A DNA stretch of 37,914 nt from contig CAIMZI010000055.1 in NCBI GenBank assembly GCA_903845935.1, positions 1-37,914 on the forward strand, read 5' to 3'. This DNA comes from an uncultured beta proteobacterium. Lineage in GTDB: Bacteria > Pseudomonadota > Gammaproteobacteria > Burkholderiales > Burkholderiaceae_C. The position numbers and the translations under genes are program-made. Below, one piece after another: positions 16,604 to 25,416 of this stretch. The notes beneath the pieces were generated by a model. It was given only the letters and a program-made list of their open reading frames with translations. It did no database searches and was not told where the DNA came from. Numbering within the stretch: position 1 is the stretch's first letter; the number at the start of each line of letters is the position of its first letter.

Positions 16604-18129
16604 CTGTGTGCCGCCAGCAGATTCTTGTACACGCCACAACCCACAAACAGGTCATCGACCAGGAGCACGTAAGACATCTTGGACTGCACCCCGCCGGTCG
16701 CTGGGTTGGTGATGTCGTACTCCACCCAGCCCGGCTCGTAGTTCACCTGGGCGATGATGGTTTGCAGCAGGCCCGCGCCATCGATACCGGCAATATCCTG
16801 CACCCTGCTGCCGACCTTGGCCGGGTTGCCGCCAAAGGCCAGATAGGCACCGCTTTTATCGAGCGCGAAGACATACATGTCCCGGTCATGAAAACCCTGG
16901 GCCGGGTCGGTCAGATCACGCAAAAAACTGTCCCTGGAGCCCCGGCTTCTATGCGCCAAGGCGCGCTCCACCAAGGACCTCGCCTCCTCGGGTGAGCCCT
17001 GCAGCAGCTGGAACATGGCTACCGAATCAACCAGGGTGGTGGCGCGCATTTCCATGTCATCGGCCTTGCCCACGGCGTGGCCCACCATTTGCGCATTGCG
17101 CTGGGTAATCTCGTCCAATTGGCGCACCGCGGATGTGATCTCGCTCAGGCCCGCGCTTTGCTCGGCACTGGAGGCCGAGATTTGCGACATGCTTGAAGCC
17201 ACATCGCGGATGCCGGTCACAATTTCGGTGATGGTGGCACCCGCTGCGTGGATGCCATGCACGCTGGCGGCGATCTGGGTAGATGAAGCGCTGATCAGTT
17301 GCCGGATTTCCTTGCTGGATGCCGCCGAACGCTGGGCCAGAGAACGCACCTCGGTGGCCACTACCGCAAAGCCACGCCCGGTCTCGCCTGCGCGGGCCGC
17401 TTCCACCGCCGCATTCAAGGCCAGAATATTGGTTTGGAAGGCCAGGCCGTCGATGACGCCGACGATTTCATCCATGCGCTTGGCGCTGGCCTGAATGGCC
17501 TCCACCGATGCCACCGCCTGCGCCATGGTGGCGGCACCGCGCACCGCCACATCGCGCACCTCACCGGCTCGCCCATTGGCACCACCGGCCGTTCCGGCAT
17601 TGACTTGCACCGCCGACGAAAGTTCTTGCACGCTGGCGGCGGTCTGCTCCAGATTGGCGGCCTGCTGCTCGGTGCGGTCGGATAAGTCCTGGCTGTCGCG
17701 CGCCAGGCTCTGGCTGGCATAGGCCACAAAGGCCGCGTTGCTGCGCACATTGGCCACCATGGCCGACACGGTGCTGCCCAGCCGCCCCACGGCGGTCAGC
17801 ACTTGGCCGAGTTCATCCCGGCTGCGCGCCAAGGCGGTGTGGCGCAAATCGCCGGCAACCATGCGGTCCACCACCTGCACCATTTGCCCGATATCCTGCG
17901 TCACGCTCCAATAGAAGGCCGCCAACAGATACAGCAGCACGGCCGCGTCCAGGCCGCACAGGCCCACCACCACTTCAAACGCTGCCTTAGGCTCGGTGCC
18001 GACAAAAAATGCCCACAGCACCACCAAGATCGGCATGGCTGAGAGCAAGCCAATCAGCGTGATCTTGTTCGAAAAAGAAAGCCTGCGCATCACGGCCACG
18101 CCCGAACTCATCACGCCTGTTGCTTGCAT
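16600..18129 (-). CDS. methyl-accepting chemotaxis protein with C-terminal Cache-like domain
   Basis: The 509-residue product has two transmembrane helices (about 23-43 and 50-72) with only a handful of residues between them, so there is no periplasmic sensor. A HAMP-like segment (about 74-125) follows. The cytoplasmic signalling hairpin (about 130-375) has the conserved tip [20 protein letters not shown] at 226-245 and [20 protein letters not shown]. The last ~125 residues (about 379-505) resemble a single Cache domain: [20 protein letters not shown], then [10 protein letters not shown] and [19 protein letters not shown]. Cache domains are usually extracytoplasmic, so a cytoplasmic C-terminal one implies sensing of an internal ligand. 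No che genes are nearby. The start at 18129 has GGGA upstream; Met14 is a possible later start. Confidence 0.9.
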   Translation of the reverse strand: MQATGVMSSGVAVMRRLSFSNKITLIGLLSAMPILVVLWAFFVGTEPKAAFEVVVGLCGLDAAVLLYLLAAFYWSVTQDIGQMVQVVDRMVAGDLRHTALARSRDELGQVLTAVGRLGSTVSAMVANVRSNAAFVAYASQSLARDSQDLSDRTEQQAANLEQTAASVQELSSAVQVNAGTAGGANGRAGEVRDVAVRGAATMAQAVASVEAIQASAKRMDEIVGVIDGLAFQTNILALNAAVEAARAGETGRGFAVVATEVRSLAQRSAASSKEIRQLISASSTQIAASVHGIHAAGATITEIVTGIRDVASSMSQISASSAEQSAGLSEITSAVRQLDEITQRNAQMVGHAVGKADDMEMRATTLVDSVAMFQLLQGSPEEARSLVERALAHRSRGSRDSFLRDLTDPAQGFHDRDMYVFALDKSGAYLAFGGNPAKVGSRVQDIAGIDGAGLLQTIIAQVNYEPGWVEYDITNPATGGVQSKMSYVLLVDDLFVGCGVYKNLLAAHS

Positions 18130-18240
18130 TTAATTTTTCCCAATTCGACCGCTTTTTCAGCAGTTCACTAGTCCCCTGGGGCATGCTTTACCACGTAACT
18201 GACTATCTGTTGACAGCGTAACAAATGCATGAATAGGAGC

Positions 18241-18255
18241 TCAAAAGGCCGCTTT
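18241..18255. terminator. weak hairpin downstream of alaS
   Basis: AAAAG-GCCG-CTTTTTT forms a short symmetrical stem between alaS and the chemoreceptor gene, with A/T tracts on both sides. It could end alaS transcription, but the stem holds only one G-C pair plus A-T pairs. The rest of 18130-18272 shows no other feature. Confidence 0.25.
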
Positions 18256-18272
18256 TTTAGACAAAATGCCAA

Positions 18273-20897
18273 TCAGAGCTTGGCCGTCACCCAGGCCAGC
18301 ACGGTGTCCAGCGCATCGCCCAGCTTGGCGGGCTCGGTGCCACCGGCCATGGCCATGTCGGGCTTGCCGCCGCCCTTGCCGCCCACCTGCGCTGCGACAA
18401 AGTTGGCGAGTTCACCGGCCTTGACCTTGGCCGTGGTGTCGGCCGTGACACCAGCGGCGATCTGCACCTTGTCACCATCGACGCAGGCCAACAGAATCAC
18501 GGCGGTCTTGAGCTTGTCTTTGAGCTTGTCCATGGTGTCGCGCAAGGTCTTGGTGTCGGCACCGGCCAAGCGCGCCACCAGCACCTTGACGCCGTTGACA
18601 GCCACCGCGCTGTTGACCAACTCATCGCCCTTGACCGAGGCCAGCTTGCCCTTGGCGGCAGTCAGTTCTTTTTCCAGATCGCGCACCAACGCCATCAGGC
18701 TGACCACACGGCTCGGCACTTCGCTATTGGTCACGCGCAGCGTGCCGGCCACGCCACCCAGCGTGGCTTCCATACCCTGCACGTAATCGAGTGCCACCAA
18801 GCCGGTGACGGCCTCCACGCGGCGCACACCCGCAGCCACGCCGCCCTCGGACGTGATGCTGAAGAAGCCGATATCGCCGGTGGCCTTGACGTGAGTGCCG
18901 CCGCACAGTTCGGTGGTGGTGCCGATGTCCAGCACGCGCACGATCTCGCCGTATTTCTCGCCGAACAGCATCATGGCGCCGGTTTGCTTGGCGTCTTCGA
19001 TGCCCATCAGGCGCGACTGGGTGGGCGCGTTGGCCAGGATTTCGGTGTTCACCAAAGCCTCGATTTCGCGGATCTGCGCGTCGGTGACGGGAGCGTTGTG
19101 GGTGAAGTCGAAGCGGGTCTTCTCGGCATCCACCAGACTGCCCTTTTGCTGCACATGCTCGCCCAGCACCAGGCGCAGGGCCTTGTGCATCAAGTGGGTG
19201 ACGGAGTGGTTGCGCATGGAGGCCGCGCGCACGGCGGCGTCCACATGGGCGGTGACGGTGTCGCCCACGGCCAGGGTGCCAGACTTGACTGCACCATGGT
19301 GGCCGAACACGTCGGACTTGATCTTTTGCGTATCAAGCACCTCAAACAGAGACACGTCGCTGAAGATGGAACCCACGTCACCGACCTGGCCGCCGCTCTC
19401 GGCGTAAAAGGGCGTGCTGTCCAGCACCACGATGCCGCTCTGGCCCGCCTTCAGCTCGGCCACCGGTGTGCCCTCAGAATACAGCGCCAGCACCTTGGCG
19501 GTTTGCGTCAACTGCTCGTAGCCGACGAAGGTGTTGCTATTCCCCGTGTACTCCAGCGCCTTGTCCATCTTGAACTTGCCAGCGGCGCGGCCCTTGGCCT
19601 TTTGCGCTTCCATGGCGGCATGGAAACCTGTCGCATCCACTTCGACACCGGCTTCGCGGCAGACGTCGGCCGACAGGTCCAGCGGAAAACCATAGGTATC
19701 GTGCAGCTTGAAGGCCACATCACCGGGCAGCAGCTTGGCGCCGTCCTTCAGGGCCTCTTCCAGAATTTCCATGCCGGTGGCCAAAGTCTCGAAGAAGCGC
19801 TCTTCTTCGACGCGCAGCACCTCGGTGATGCGCTTCTCGTCGGCGCGCAGCTTGGGGTAGGCCTCGCCCATCAGAACCACCAGGTCCGCCACCAGCTTGT
19901 GGAAGAAAGGCGTCTTCTTGCCCAGCTTGTAGCCGTGGCGGATGGCGCGGCGCACGATGCGGCGCTGCACATAGCCGCGGCCTTCATTGGATGGAATCAC
20001 GCCGTCGCTCACCAGGAAGGCGGTGGCGCGGATGTGGTCGGCAATCACGCGCAAGGATTTGTTGCCCAGGTCGGCCTCACCGGTCTCGCGCGATGCGGCC
20101 TTGATCAGCGCGTCAAACAGGTCGATCTCGTAGTTGCTGTGCACGTGCTGCAGGATGGCGGCCAGGCGCTCCAGGCCCATGCCGGTGTCCACGCAGGGGG
20201 CGGGCAACGGGGTCACAGCGCCGGCCTCGTCCATGTTGAACTGCATGAACACGTTGTTCCAGATCTCGATGAAGCGGTCGCCGTCTTCTTCAGGGCTGCC
20301 GGGAGGGCCGCCGGGAATGTGGTCGCCGTGGTCGTAGAAGATTTCCGAGCAGGGGCCGCAAGGCCCTGTATCGGCCATCATCCAGAAGTTGTCGCTCTTG
20401 TAGCGTCCGCCCTTGTTGTCGCCGATGCGGATCACGCGCTCGGGCGGCAGACCAATGACCTTGGTCCAGATGTCGTAGGCCTCGTCGTCTTCCTCGTAAA
20501 CGGTGGCCAGCAGGCGCTCCTTGGGCAGCTTGTAAACCTCGGTCAGCAGTTCCCAGGCCCAGAGCAGGCTCTCTTGCTTGAAGTAGTCGCCAAAGCTCCA
20601 GTTGCCCAACATTTCGAAGAAGGTGTGGTGGCGCGCGGTGTAGCCCACATTTTCCAGATCGTTGTGCTTGCCGCCGGCGCGCAGGCAGGCCTGCACCGAA
20701 GTAGCGCGCACATAGGAACGTTTGTCAGTGCCCAGGAACACGTCCTTGAACTGAACCATGCCGGAGTTGGTGAACATCAGCGTCGGGTCATTGCCGGGAA
20801 CGAGCGGGCTGCTCGCCACCACGGTGTGGCCCTTGGAGGCAAAGAAGTCTAAGAAGGTCTTGCGGATGTCGGCAACGCTCATTACAGGCTGGGTCAT
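18273..20897 (-). CDS. alaS: alanyl-tRNA synthetase
   Basis: AlaRS charges tRNA(Ala) and edits mis-acylated Ser and Gly. The full-length 874-residue product has the class II catalytic core ([19 protein letters not shown] at about 64-82; [18 protein letters not shown] at 90-107). The editing-domain zinc ligands are His564 and His568 (HSVTH), with Cys665 and His669 (CGGTH). The C-terminal C-Ala region contains [15 protein letters not shown], typical of AlaRS. Nothing is unusual. The second Met (residue 6) could also be the start. It is a single gene with repeats upstream and a chemoreceptor downstream on the same strand. Confidence 0.98.
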   Translation of the reverse strand: MTQPVMSVADIRKTFLDFFASKGHTVVASSPLVPGNDPTLMFTNSGMVQFKDVFLGTDKRSYVRATSVQACLRAGGKHNDLENVGYTARHHTFFEMLGNWSFGDYFKQESLLWAWELLTEVYKLPKERLLATVYEEDDEAYDIWTKVIGLPPERVIRIGDNKGGRYKSDNFWMMADTGPCGPCSEIFYDHGDHIPGGPPGSPEEDGDRFIEIWNNVFMQFNMDEAGAVTPLPAPCVDTGMGLERLAAILQHVHSNYEIDLFDALIKAASRETGEADLGNKSLRVIADHIRATAFLVSDGVIPSNEGRGYVQRRIVRRAIRHGYKLGKKTPFFHKLVADLVVLMGEAYPKLRADEKRITEVLRVEEERFFETLATGMEILEEALKDGAKLLPGDVAFKLHDTYGFPLDLSADVCREAGVEVDATGFHAAMEAQKAKGRAAGKFKMDKALEYTGNSNTFVGYEQLTQTAKVLALYSEGTPVAELKAGQSGIVVLDSTPFYAESGGQVGDVGSIFSDVSLFEVLDTQKIKSDVFGHHGAVKSGTLAVGDTVTAHVDAAVRAASMRNHSVTHLMHKALRLVLGEHVQQKGSLVDAEKTRFDFTHNAPVTDAQIREIEALVNTEILANAPTQSRLMGIEDAKQTGAMMLFGEKYGEIVRVLDIGTTTELCGGTHVKATGDIGFFSITSEGGVAAGVRRVEAVTGLVALDYVQGMEATLGGVAGTLRVTNSEVPSRVVSLMALVRDLEKELTAAKGKLASVKGDELVNSAVAVNGVKVLVARLAGADTKTLRDTMDKLKDKLKTAVILLACVDGDKVQIAAGVTADTTAKVKAGELANFVAAQVGGKGGGKPDMAMAGGTEPAKLGDALDTVLAWVTAKL

Positions 20898-20983
20898 GTC
20901 TTGGCTTTTTTGTGCAGGTTCAACGGGCGCCAGAGGCGGCTAATCTCTGATTATCGTTTAGACGCAAATTGGCTAGCGCAGCT

Positions 20984-21045
20984 TTGTGTACGCCGCTGCC
21001 ATTGGCGGTAGATGGTTCTATGTTGGCTTGTGTACGCCGCTGCCA
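20984..21045. repeat. 18-bp direct repeat, 44-bp period
   Basis: TTGTGTACGCCGCTGCCA occurs exactly twice, at 20984-21001 and 21028-21045. Each copy is followed by a similar GCGG(G)GTAGATG block. The first copy can form a small stem (GCCATTGGC). Confidence 0.85.
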
Positions 21046-21056
21046 GCGGGGTAGAT

Positions 21057-21111
21057 GCTTCCGTCCGTGTCCCCCGCCCGCTTAAGCGGGCTCCTCCTTT
21101 ACCTACCGGAA
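21057..21111 (+). repeat. REP-like element, left copy
   Basis: It reads GCTTCCGTCCGTGTCCCCC, then the hairpin GCCCGC-TTAA-GCGGGC (21076-21091), then TCCTCCTTTACCTACCGGAA. It matches the reverse complement of 21238-21290 almost throughout, except inside the hairpin, where both sides of the stem have changed together. Confidence 0.8.
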
Positions 21112-21237
21112 TCATCCACCCCACTGTCATCGGCAGCCTGCTCGGTTGGCATGCGATGACCCGATAACCAACATCCAATGCATTTCTACCGCCGCGCGCT
21201 CACTATGCAGGCAGACGCAGGACGGCGTGGCGCTTCG

Positions 21238-21290
21238 CTTCGGTAGGTAAAAGAGGAGCCCACGCAGTGGGCGGGGGACACGGACGAAGC
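21238..21290 (-). repeat. REP-like element, right inverted copy
   Basis: Read on the minus strand this is GCTTCGTCCGTGTCCCCC, the hairpin GCCCAC-TGC-GTGGGC, then TCCTCTTTTACCTACCGAA. The G-C pair of the left copy's stem is an A-T pair here on both sides, a compensated change. Outer bases GCTTCG and CGAAGC can also pair. Confidence 0.8.
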
Positions 21291-21407
21291 GGAGTGCCAT
21301 GGCGGCCTGTGTCTCAAAGTTGCCGAGGCCAGACGTGTCTGAATAGGTGAGTGCCACAACGGGCTGGGATTTGCAGTGACCTGGTACAAAAGTGCCTGAG
21401 CGCCAAC

Positions 21408-22802
21408 TTATCCTGCGTCCTTCAACTCCACCAAAAACCGCTGCACTGCCTCGTCCTGCGACCAGGCCACGTTGAAGCGCAGCCAGGGGCTGGGCTCCAG
21501 GTCCACCGAAAACAAATGGCCGGGCCCCAGCAAAATGTCCTGCTCGGCCGCCTTGTAGGCCAGCTCAGCGGCATTCTGCACGGCGGGATGGCGGGCCCAC
21601 AAAAACATGCCGGCCTTGGGCTCGGTAAACAGCTCGAAGCCGGCTGCCAACAATTGACTGGCCAGCAACTGTTGGGCCCGCGCCAAGCGGTCCTTCAAGG
21701 TCTTGATGTGCTTGCGCCAGCGCCCGTCGATCAGCGCGCCATAGGCCAGGCGCTCGGTGAACTCGGAACTGGTCAGGCCGGACAGCATCTTCAGACGCGC
21801 CAGCTCATCCAGCAGCACCGGCCCCGCAGCCATGTAGCCGACGCGAATATTGGGCGAAATGGTCTTCGAAAAACTGCCAATGTAGATCACCCGCTTGAGC
21901 TGATCCAGACTGGCAAGCGAAGGATGGGCCTGCGGGTCCAGGTCGGCATAGATGTCGTTTTCCACCACCACAAAGTCGTACTTCTCGGCCAGTTGCAGCA
22001 CCCGATGCAGTTGCGAGAGCGAGGCCGTGGAGCCGGTGGGGCTATGCAGGCGCGGCTGGGTAAAGAACACCTTGGGCCGGTGCTGGGCGATGCGTTGCTC
22101 CAGCAGCTCCAGGTCATAGCCGCTGGGCGTTCGTGGTGCACCAATCAACTTCGCACCCAAAAAGCGCAGCGAGAACAACAAATTGGCATAGCCCGGCTCG
22201 TCCACCAGAACGGTGTCGCCCGCACGCACTAGGTTGCGGGCCGAAAGATCCATGGCCTGGCTGGAGCCTTGGGTCAGCAGCACCTGGTCGGCGCTGAGCA
22301 CGATCTCGCGCGCGGCCAGGTTGTCGCGCACCAACTGGCGCAGCGGCAAAAAACCGCGGGGCTCACCATAGCCGCCCATCTCCACGTCGGCCGCCAAGAG
22401 CGCGCGCTGGCTGCGCTTGAGGCCATCGCCAAACAACCAATCGCCAGGCAACCAGCCGCAGCCGGGCTTGTTGTGCAGCTTGCGGTTCTCAAAGATGCGC
22501 GACAGGTACCACATGGAGTCAAAGCTGTACTGGGTTCCCGCGCCCACCAAGGTGGTGCCTGCCGCACCACGACTGCGCACAAAAAAACCAGAATGCGCCT
22601 GCGACTGCAAGTAGCCCAGCGCCACGAGGCGGTCATAGGCGTCCACCACCGTATAGACACTGACGCCATGAGCATGGGCGAACTGCCGAATCGACGGCGC
22701 CTTGGCCCCGGCGCGCAACGAACCATCCTCCACCATCAGGCGAAAACCGCCCACAATTTGGGTCACTAAAGGGGTGGAGGATTGGGGATCAACAACAAAC
22801 AT
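21408..22802 (-). CDS. MocR/GabR-type regulator (GntR HTH fused to aminotransferase domain)
   Basis: The 464-residue product joins a GntR-type winged helix (about 5-78; APSIRQFAHAHGVSVYTVVD is the recognition region) to a fold type I aminotransferase domain. The PLP-binding Lys313 lies in GSFSKTISPNIRVGY, with Asp283 (ENDIYAD) positioned to contact the pyridine nitrogen and QGSSQAMDL for the phosphate. B. subtilis GabR has this architecture and senses GABA with PLP to activate gabTD. It is divergent from gabT here, across a 192-base gap with paired direct repeats, so control of the downstream cluster is likely. The ligand is inferred from context. Confidence 0.92.
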   Translation of the reverse strand: MFVVDPQSSTPLVTQIVGGFRLMVEDGSLRAGAKAPSIRQFAHAHGVSVYTVVDAYDRLVALGYLQSQAHSGFFVRSRGAAGTTLVGAGTQYSFDSMWYLSRIFENRKLHNKPGCGWLPGDWLFGDGLKRSQRALLAADVEMGGYGEPRGFLPLRQLVRDNLAAREIVLSADQVLLTQGSSQAMDLSARNLVRAGDTVLVDEPGYANLLFSLRFLGAKLIGAPRTPSGYDLELLEQRIAQHRPKVFFTQPRLHSPTGSTASLSQLHRVLQLAEKYDFVVVENDIYADLDPQAHPSLASLDQLKRVIYIGSFSKTISPNIRVGYMAAGPVLLDELARLKMLSGLTSSEFTERLAYGALIDGRWRKHIKTLKDRLARAQQLLASQLLAAGFELFTEPKAGMFLWARHPAVQNAAELAYKAAEQDILLGPGHLFSVDLEPSPWLRFNVAWSQDEAVQRFLVELKDAG

Positions 22803-22846
22803 GGAGGGTTAAGGCTAGCAAGAACGGTGCCGAAAAGCGAGGGTTA

Positions 22847-22907
22847 ATCTGTACTGGTTGCGAGGCCTGCACAGTGCATCCGAATCAGGCTGTCATCTGT
22901 ATATGTT
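22847..22907 (+). promoter_or_regulatory. paired direct repeats in the regulator/gabT gap
   Basis: ATCTGTACTGGTT (22847-22859) and ATCTGTATATGTT (22895-22907) share 10 of 13 positions and are 48 bases apart start to start, in the gap between the MocR gene and gabT. GabR-type dimers bind two spaced direct repeats. This is a candidate operator. No clear -35/-10 pair was fixed for gabT. Confidence 0.45.
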
Positions 22908-22994
22908 AGCCCCAAGAAGCCGGCCCTAAAGTCGCGCCTTCACCGCAGACCGGACCCGGACTGCAGCACCGAATAAACACCAGGAGTTTTCCGA

Positions 22995-24287
22995 ATGCAA
23001 CGCGACGCACATTTCACCAACGCAGCCCTGTTCGCCCGTCGTGAGGCCGCCATTCCGCGCGGCGTCGGACACAGCCACCAGGTGTTTATTGCCAAGGGCC
23101 TGAACGCCGAAATCTGGGACGTGGAAGGCCGCCGCTACATCGACTTTGCCGGTGGCATTGCCGTGCTCAACACCGGCCACTGCAACCCCGCCATCATTGC
23201 TGCCGTCAAGGCCCAACTCGACCAATACACCCACACCTGCTTCCAGGTGCTGCCCTATGAGCCCTACGTGGAACTGGCCGAGCGCATCAATGAAAAGGCC
23301 CCTGGCGACTTTGCCAAAAAGACCCTGTTCTTGACCACCGGCTCCGAGGCGGTGGAAAACGCCATCAAGATTGCCCGCGCCCACACTGGCCGCAGCGGCG
23401 TGATCTGCTTTGGTGGCGGCTACCACGGCCGCACCCTGCTGACCCTGGCCATGACTGGCAAGGTGGCGCCCTACAAAACCGGCTTTGGCCCCTTCCCGGC
23501 CGAAATCTTCCATGCCACCTTCCCCAATGCCTTGCATGGCGTGACGGTGGACGACTCGATCGCCTCTGTGGAGGCCATCTTCAAGAATGACATCGAGGCC
23601 CGTCGCGTGGCCGCCATCATCCTGGAGCCGGTGCAAGGCGAAGGCGGCTTCCATGTGGCGCCCAAGGAGCTGCTGCAGCGCCTGCGCGTTCTGTGCGACA
23701 CCCACGGCATTTTGCTGATCTGCGACGAGGTGCAAACCGGCGCCGGACGCACCGGCACCTGGTTTGCCGTGGAGCAAAGCGGTGTGGCGCCGGATCTGAT
23801 CACCATGGCCAAGTCCATGGCCGGTGGCTTTCCGATTTCTGCCGTGGTAGGCCGCGCCGAGGTGATGGATGCTGCGGGCCCCGGTGGCCTGGGCGGCACC
23901 TATGCCGGCAGCCCGCTTGCCTGCGCCGCAGCCCTCGCCGTGCTGGACATTTTTGAGAAAGAAAACCTGCTGCAGCGCAGTGTGGAGGTGGGCGTGCGCC
24001 TGACGGCTGGCCTGAAGGCGATTGCCGCCAAACACAAGGCGATTGGCGATGTGCGCGGCCTGGGCGCCATGGTCGCCATCGAGCTGTTCAAGAACGGTGA
24101 CATCAAGCAACCCGACGCAGACTTGGCCAAGCGCATCACGGCAGAAGCCACCCAGCGCGGCCTGATCCTGCTGACCTGCGGCACCTACGGCAACGTGATC
24201 CGGGTGCTGGTTCCGCTGACCGCCAGCGACGCGATTCTGGACGAAGGTCTGGGCATGATCGCGGCCAGCTTTGACGCAGTCGCCTGA
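22995..24287 (+). CDS. gabT: 4-aminobutyrate aminotransferase
   Basis: GabT moves the amino group of GABA to 2-oxoglutarate, giving succinate semialdehyde and glutamate, with PLP. The 430-residue product has the class III aminotransferase features: LTTGSEAVENAIKIARAHTG (113-132), FGGGYHGRT, ILEPVQGEGG (209-218), ICDEVQTGAGRTG with Asp244, and the PLP-binding Lys273 in TMAKSMAGG. The I-x-Q-substitute Val-Gln (246-247) and GGTYAGSPLACAAALAVLDI are GabT-like. CAGGAG sits upstream of the ATG. It leads a plus-strand cluster that continues into the ABC importer after 12 bases. Substrate could also be a related omega-amino acid or putrescine. Confidence 0.93.
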   Translation: MQRDAHFTNAALFARREAAIPRGVGHSHQVFIAKGLNAEIWDVEGRRYIDFAGGIAVLNTGHCNPAIIAAVKAQLDQYTHTCFQVLPYEPYVELAERINEKAPGDFAKKTLFLTTGSEAVENAIKIARAHTGRSGVICFGGGYHGRTLLTLAMTGKVAPYKTGFGPFPAEIFHATFPNALHGVTVDDSIASVEAIFKNDIEARRVAAIILEPVQGEGGFHVAPKELLQRLRVLCDTHGILLICDEVQTGAGRTGTWFAVEQSGVAPDLITMAKSMAGGFPISAVVGRAEVMDAAGPGGLGGTYAGSPLACAAALAVLDIFEKENLLQRSVEVGVRLTAGLKAIAAKHKAIGDVRGLGAMVAIELFKNGDIKQPDADLAKRITAEATQRGLILLTCGTYGNVIRVLVPLTASDAILDEGLGMIAASFDAVA

Positions 24288-24299
24288 TAGACCGGACCC

Positions 24300-25376
24300 A
24301 TGAGCGCGCCCCAAACCCTCATCAGCTTCACCGGCGTTGAAAAAACCTACGATGGCAAAAACCTGGTGGTTCGTGATCTAAACCTGAACATCCGGCAGGG
24401 CGAGTTTCTCTCGCTGCTGGGGCCGTCGGGGTCGGGCAAGACCACCACGCTGATGATGCTGGCCGGGTTTGAGTCGCCCACCGCCGGCGAGATCAGCCTC
24501 AAGGGCGTGCCCATCACGCGCACACCGCCGCACAAGCGCAACTTCGGCATGGTGTTTCAAGATTACGCGCTGTTCCCGCACATGACGGTGGCCGACAACA
24601 TTGCCTACCCGCTGACGGTGCGCAAGGTGTCTGCTTCCGACCAAGCCACCAAGGTCAAGCGCGCACTCGACATGGTGCAACTCGGTGCCATGGGCGACCG
24701 CTTTCCCGGCCAGCTCTCCGGCGGCCAACGTCAACGCGTGGCACTGGCCCGCGCCCTGGTGTTTGACCCGCAGCTGGTGCTGATGGACGAGCCACTGGGC
24801 GCGCTGGACAAGCAGCTGCGCGAGCACATGCAGATCGAATTGAAGGAACTGCACCGTCGTTTGGGCGTGACCTTTGTCTATGTGACGCACGACCAATCCG
24901 AGGCGCTGACCATGTCCGACCGCGTGGCGGTATTTCACGACGGCCTGATCCAGCAGATCGACGGCGTGGAGCGCCTGTACGAGACGCCGGTGAACCGCTT
25001 TGTCGCCGGCTTTGTCGGCGACAGCACGGTGCTGAATGGCCAGATTGAAGCCGTGAACGGCAAGGCCTGCACGCTGCGCCTGCCCAATGGCGTGCAGCTG
25101 CAAGGCGTCAACGTCAACCAGGCCGAGGTCGGCGACAGCGTGCAATGCGGCGTGCGGCCCGAGCGGCTGCAGGTGGCGCAAAGCGCTGGTCCCAACACCT
25201 TGGAAGCCCGCATGCTGGACCTGATTTATTTTGGCGACCACCTGCGCGTGCGCTGCGAGGTGGCAGGCCAGGAGCCCGCCACCATCAAGATGGCGCTGGC
25301 CCATGCCGCCCTGCCCCAACCCGGCCAGACCTTCCAGGTCTATGCCCCACCCGAACACCTGCGTGTGTACCGCTGA
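24300..25376 (+). CDS. ABC transporter ATPase, polyamine (PotA-like) type
   Basis: This 358-residue protein powers the importer encoded by the next three genes. Walker A is GPSGSGKT (41-48), the Q-loop Gln is in MVFQDYA (about 87), the signature LSGGQ is at 139-143, Walker B LVLMDEP at 159-165, and the H-loop His is in VYVTHDQSEA. The C-terminal ~110 residues are a TOBE_2 domain, as in PotA and other spermidine/putrescine-type ATPases. The location within a GABA/ureohydrolase cluster suggests import of guanidinobutyrate, GABA, putrescine or a similar cation. Confidence 0.92.
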   Translation: MSAPQTLISFTGVEKTYDGKNLVVRDLNLNIRQGEFLSLLGPSGSGKTTTLMMLAGFESPTAGEISLKGVPITRTPPHKRNFGMVFQDYALFPHMTVADNIAYPLTVRKVSASDQATKVKRALDMVQLGAMGDRFPGQLSGGQRQRVALARALVFDPQLVLMDEPLGALDKQLREHMQIELKELHRRLGVTFVYVTHDQSEALTMSDRVAVFHDGLIQQIDGVERLYETPVNRFVAGFVGDSTVLNGQIEAVNGKACTLRLPNGVQLQGVNVNQAEVGDSVQCGVRPERLQVAQSAGPNTLEARMLDLIYFGDHLRVRCEVAGQEPATIKMALAHAALPQPGQTFQVYAPPEHLRVYR

Positions 25377-25416
25377 ACCTCAGCATTTCAACTCTCTGCC
25401 CCTAAAGGAACTGTCG

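Larger units (their letters stand above)
20898..21407. other. non-coding region with repeated elements between alaS and the MocR gene
   Basis: About 510 bases with no supported gene. It holds an 18-base direct repeat (20984-21001 and 21028-21045) and a pair of ~54-base inverted elements (21057-21111 and 21238-21290). A short dyad GGCGGTAGA (21004-21012) / TCTACCGCC (21185-21193) and a stem GTTGG/CCAAC between about 21145 and 21172 also occur. Open frames here are short, lie across the repeats and look spurious. Confidence 0.7.

Noticed and set aside
18891..20852. Long open frame on the plus strand opposite alaS (653 codons)
   Set aside because: It is antisense to a certain alanyl-tRNA synthetase gene, rich in His, Gln and Gly as GC-rich antisense frames are, and has no recognisable domain.
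20951..21178. Short minus-strand frame (75 codons) across the repeats
   Set aside because: It is made by the direct repeat and REP-like element and has no ribosome-binding site or known fold. It is more likely repeat DNA than a gene.
21057..21290. Inverted copies considered as the ends of an insertion sequence or MITE
   Set aside because: The 126 bases between them encode no transposase, no target-site duplication is evident, and each copy has its own inner hairpin. REP-like units fit better.
21127..21357. Short minus-strand frame (76 codons) across the right REP-like copy
   Set aside because: Same reason: it spans an inverted repeat and shows no domain.
22926..24314. Long minus-strand frame opposite gabT (462 codons)
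   Set aside because: It mirrors gabT codons, with repetitive Gly/His/Ala composition. GabT has all catalytic residues.
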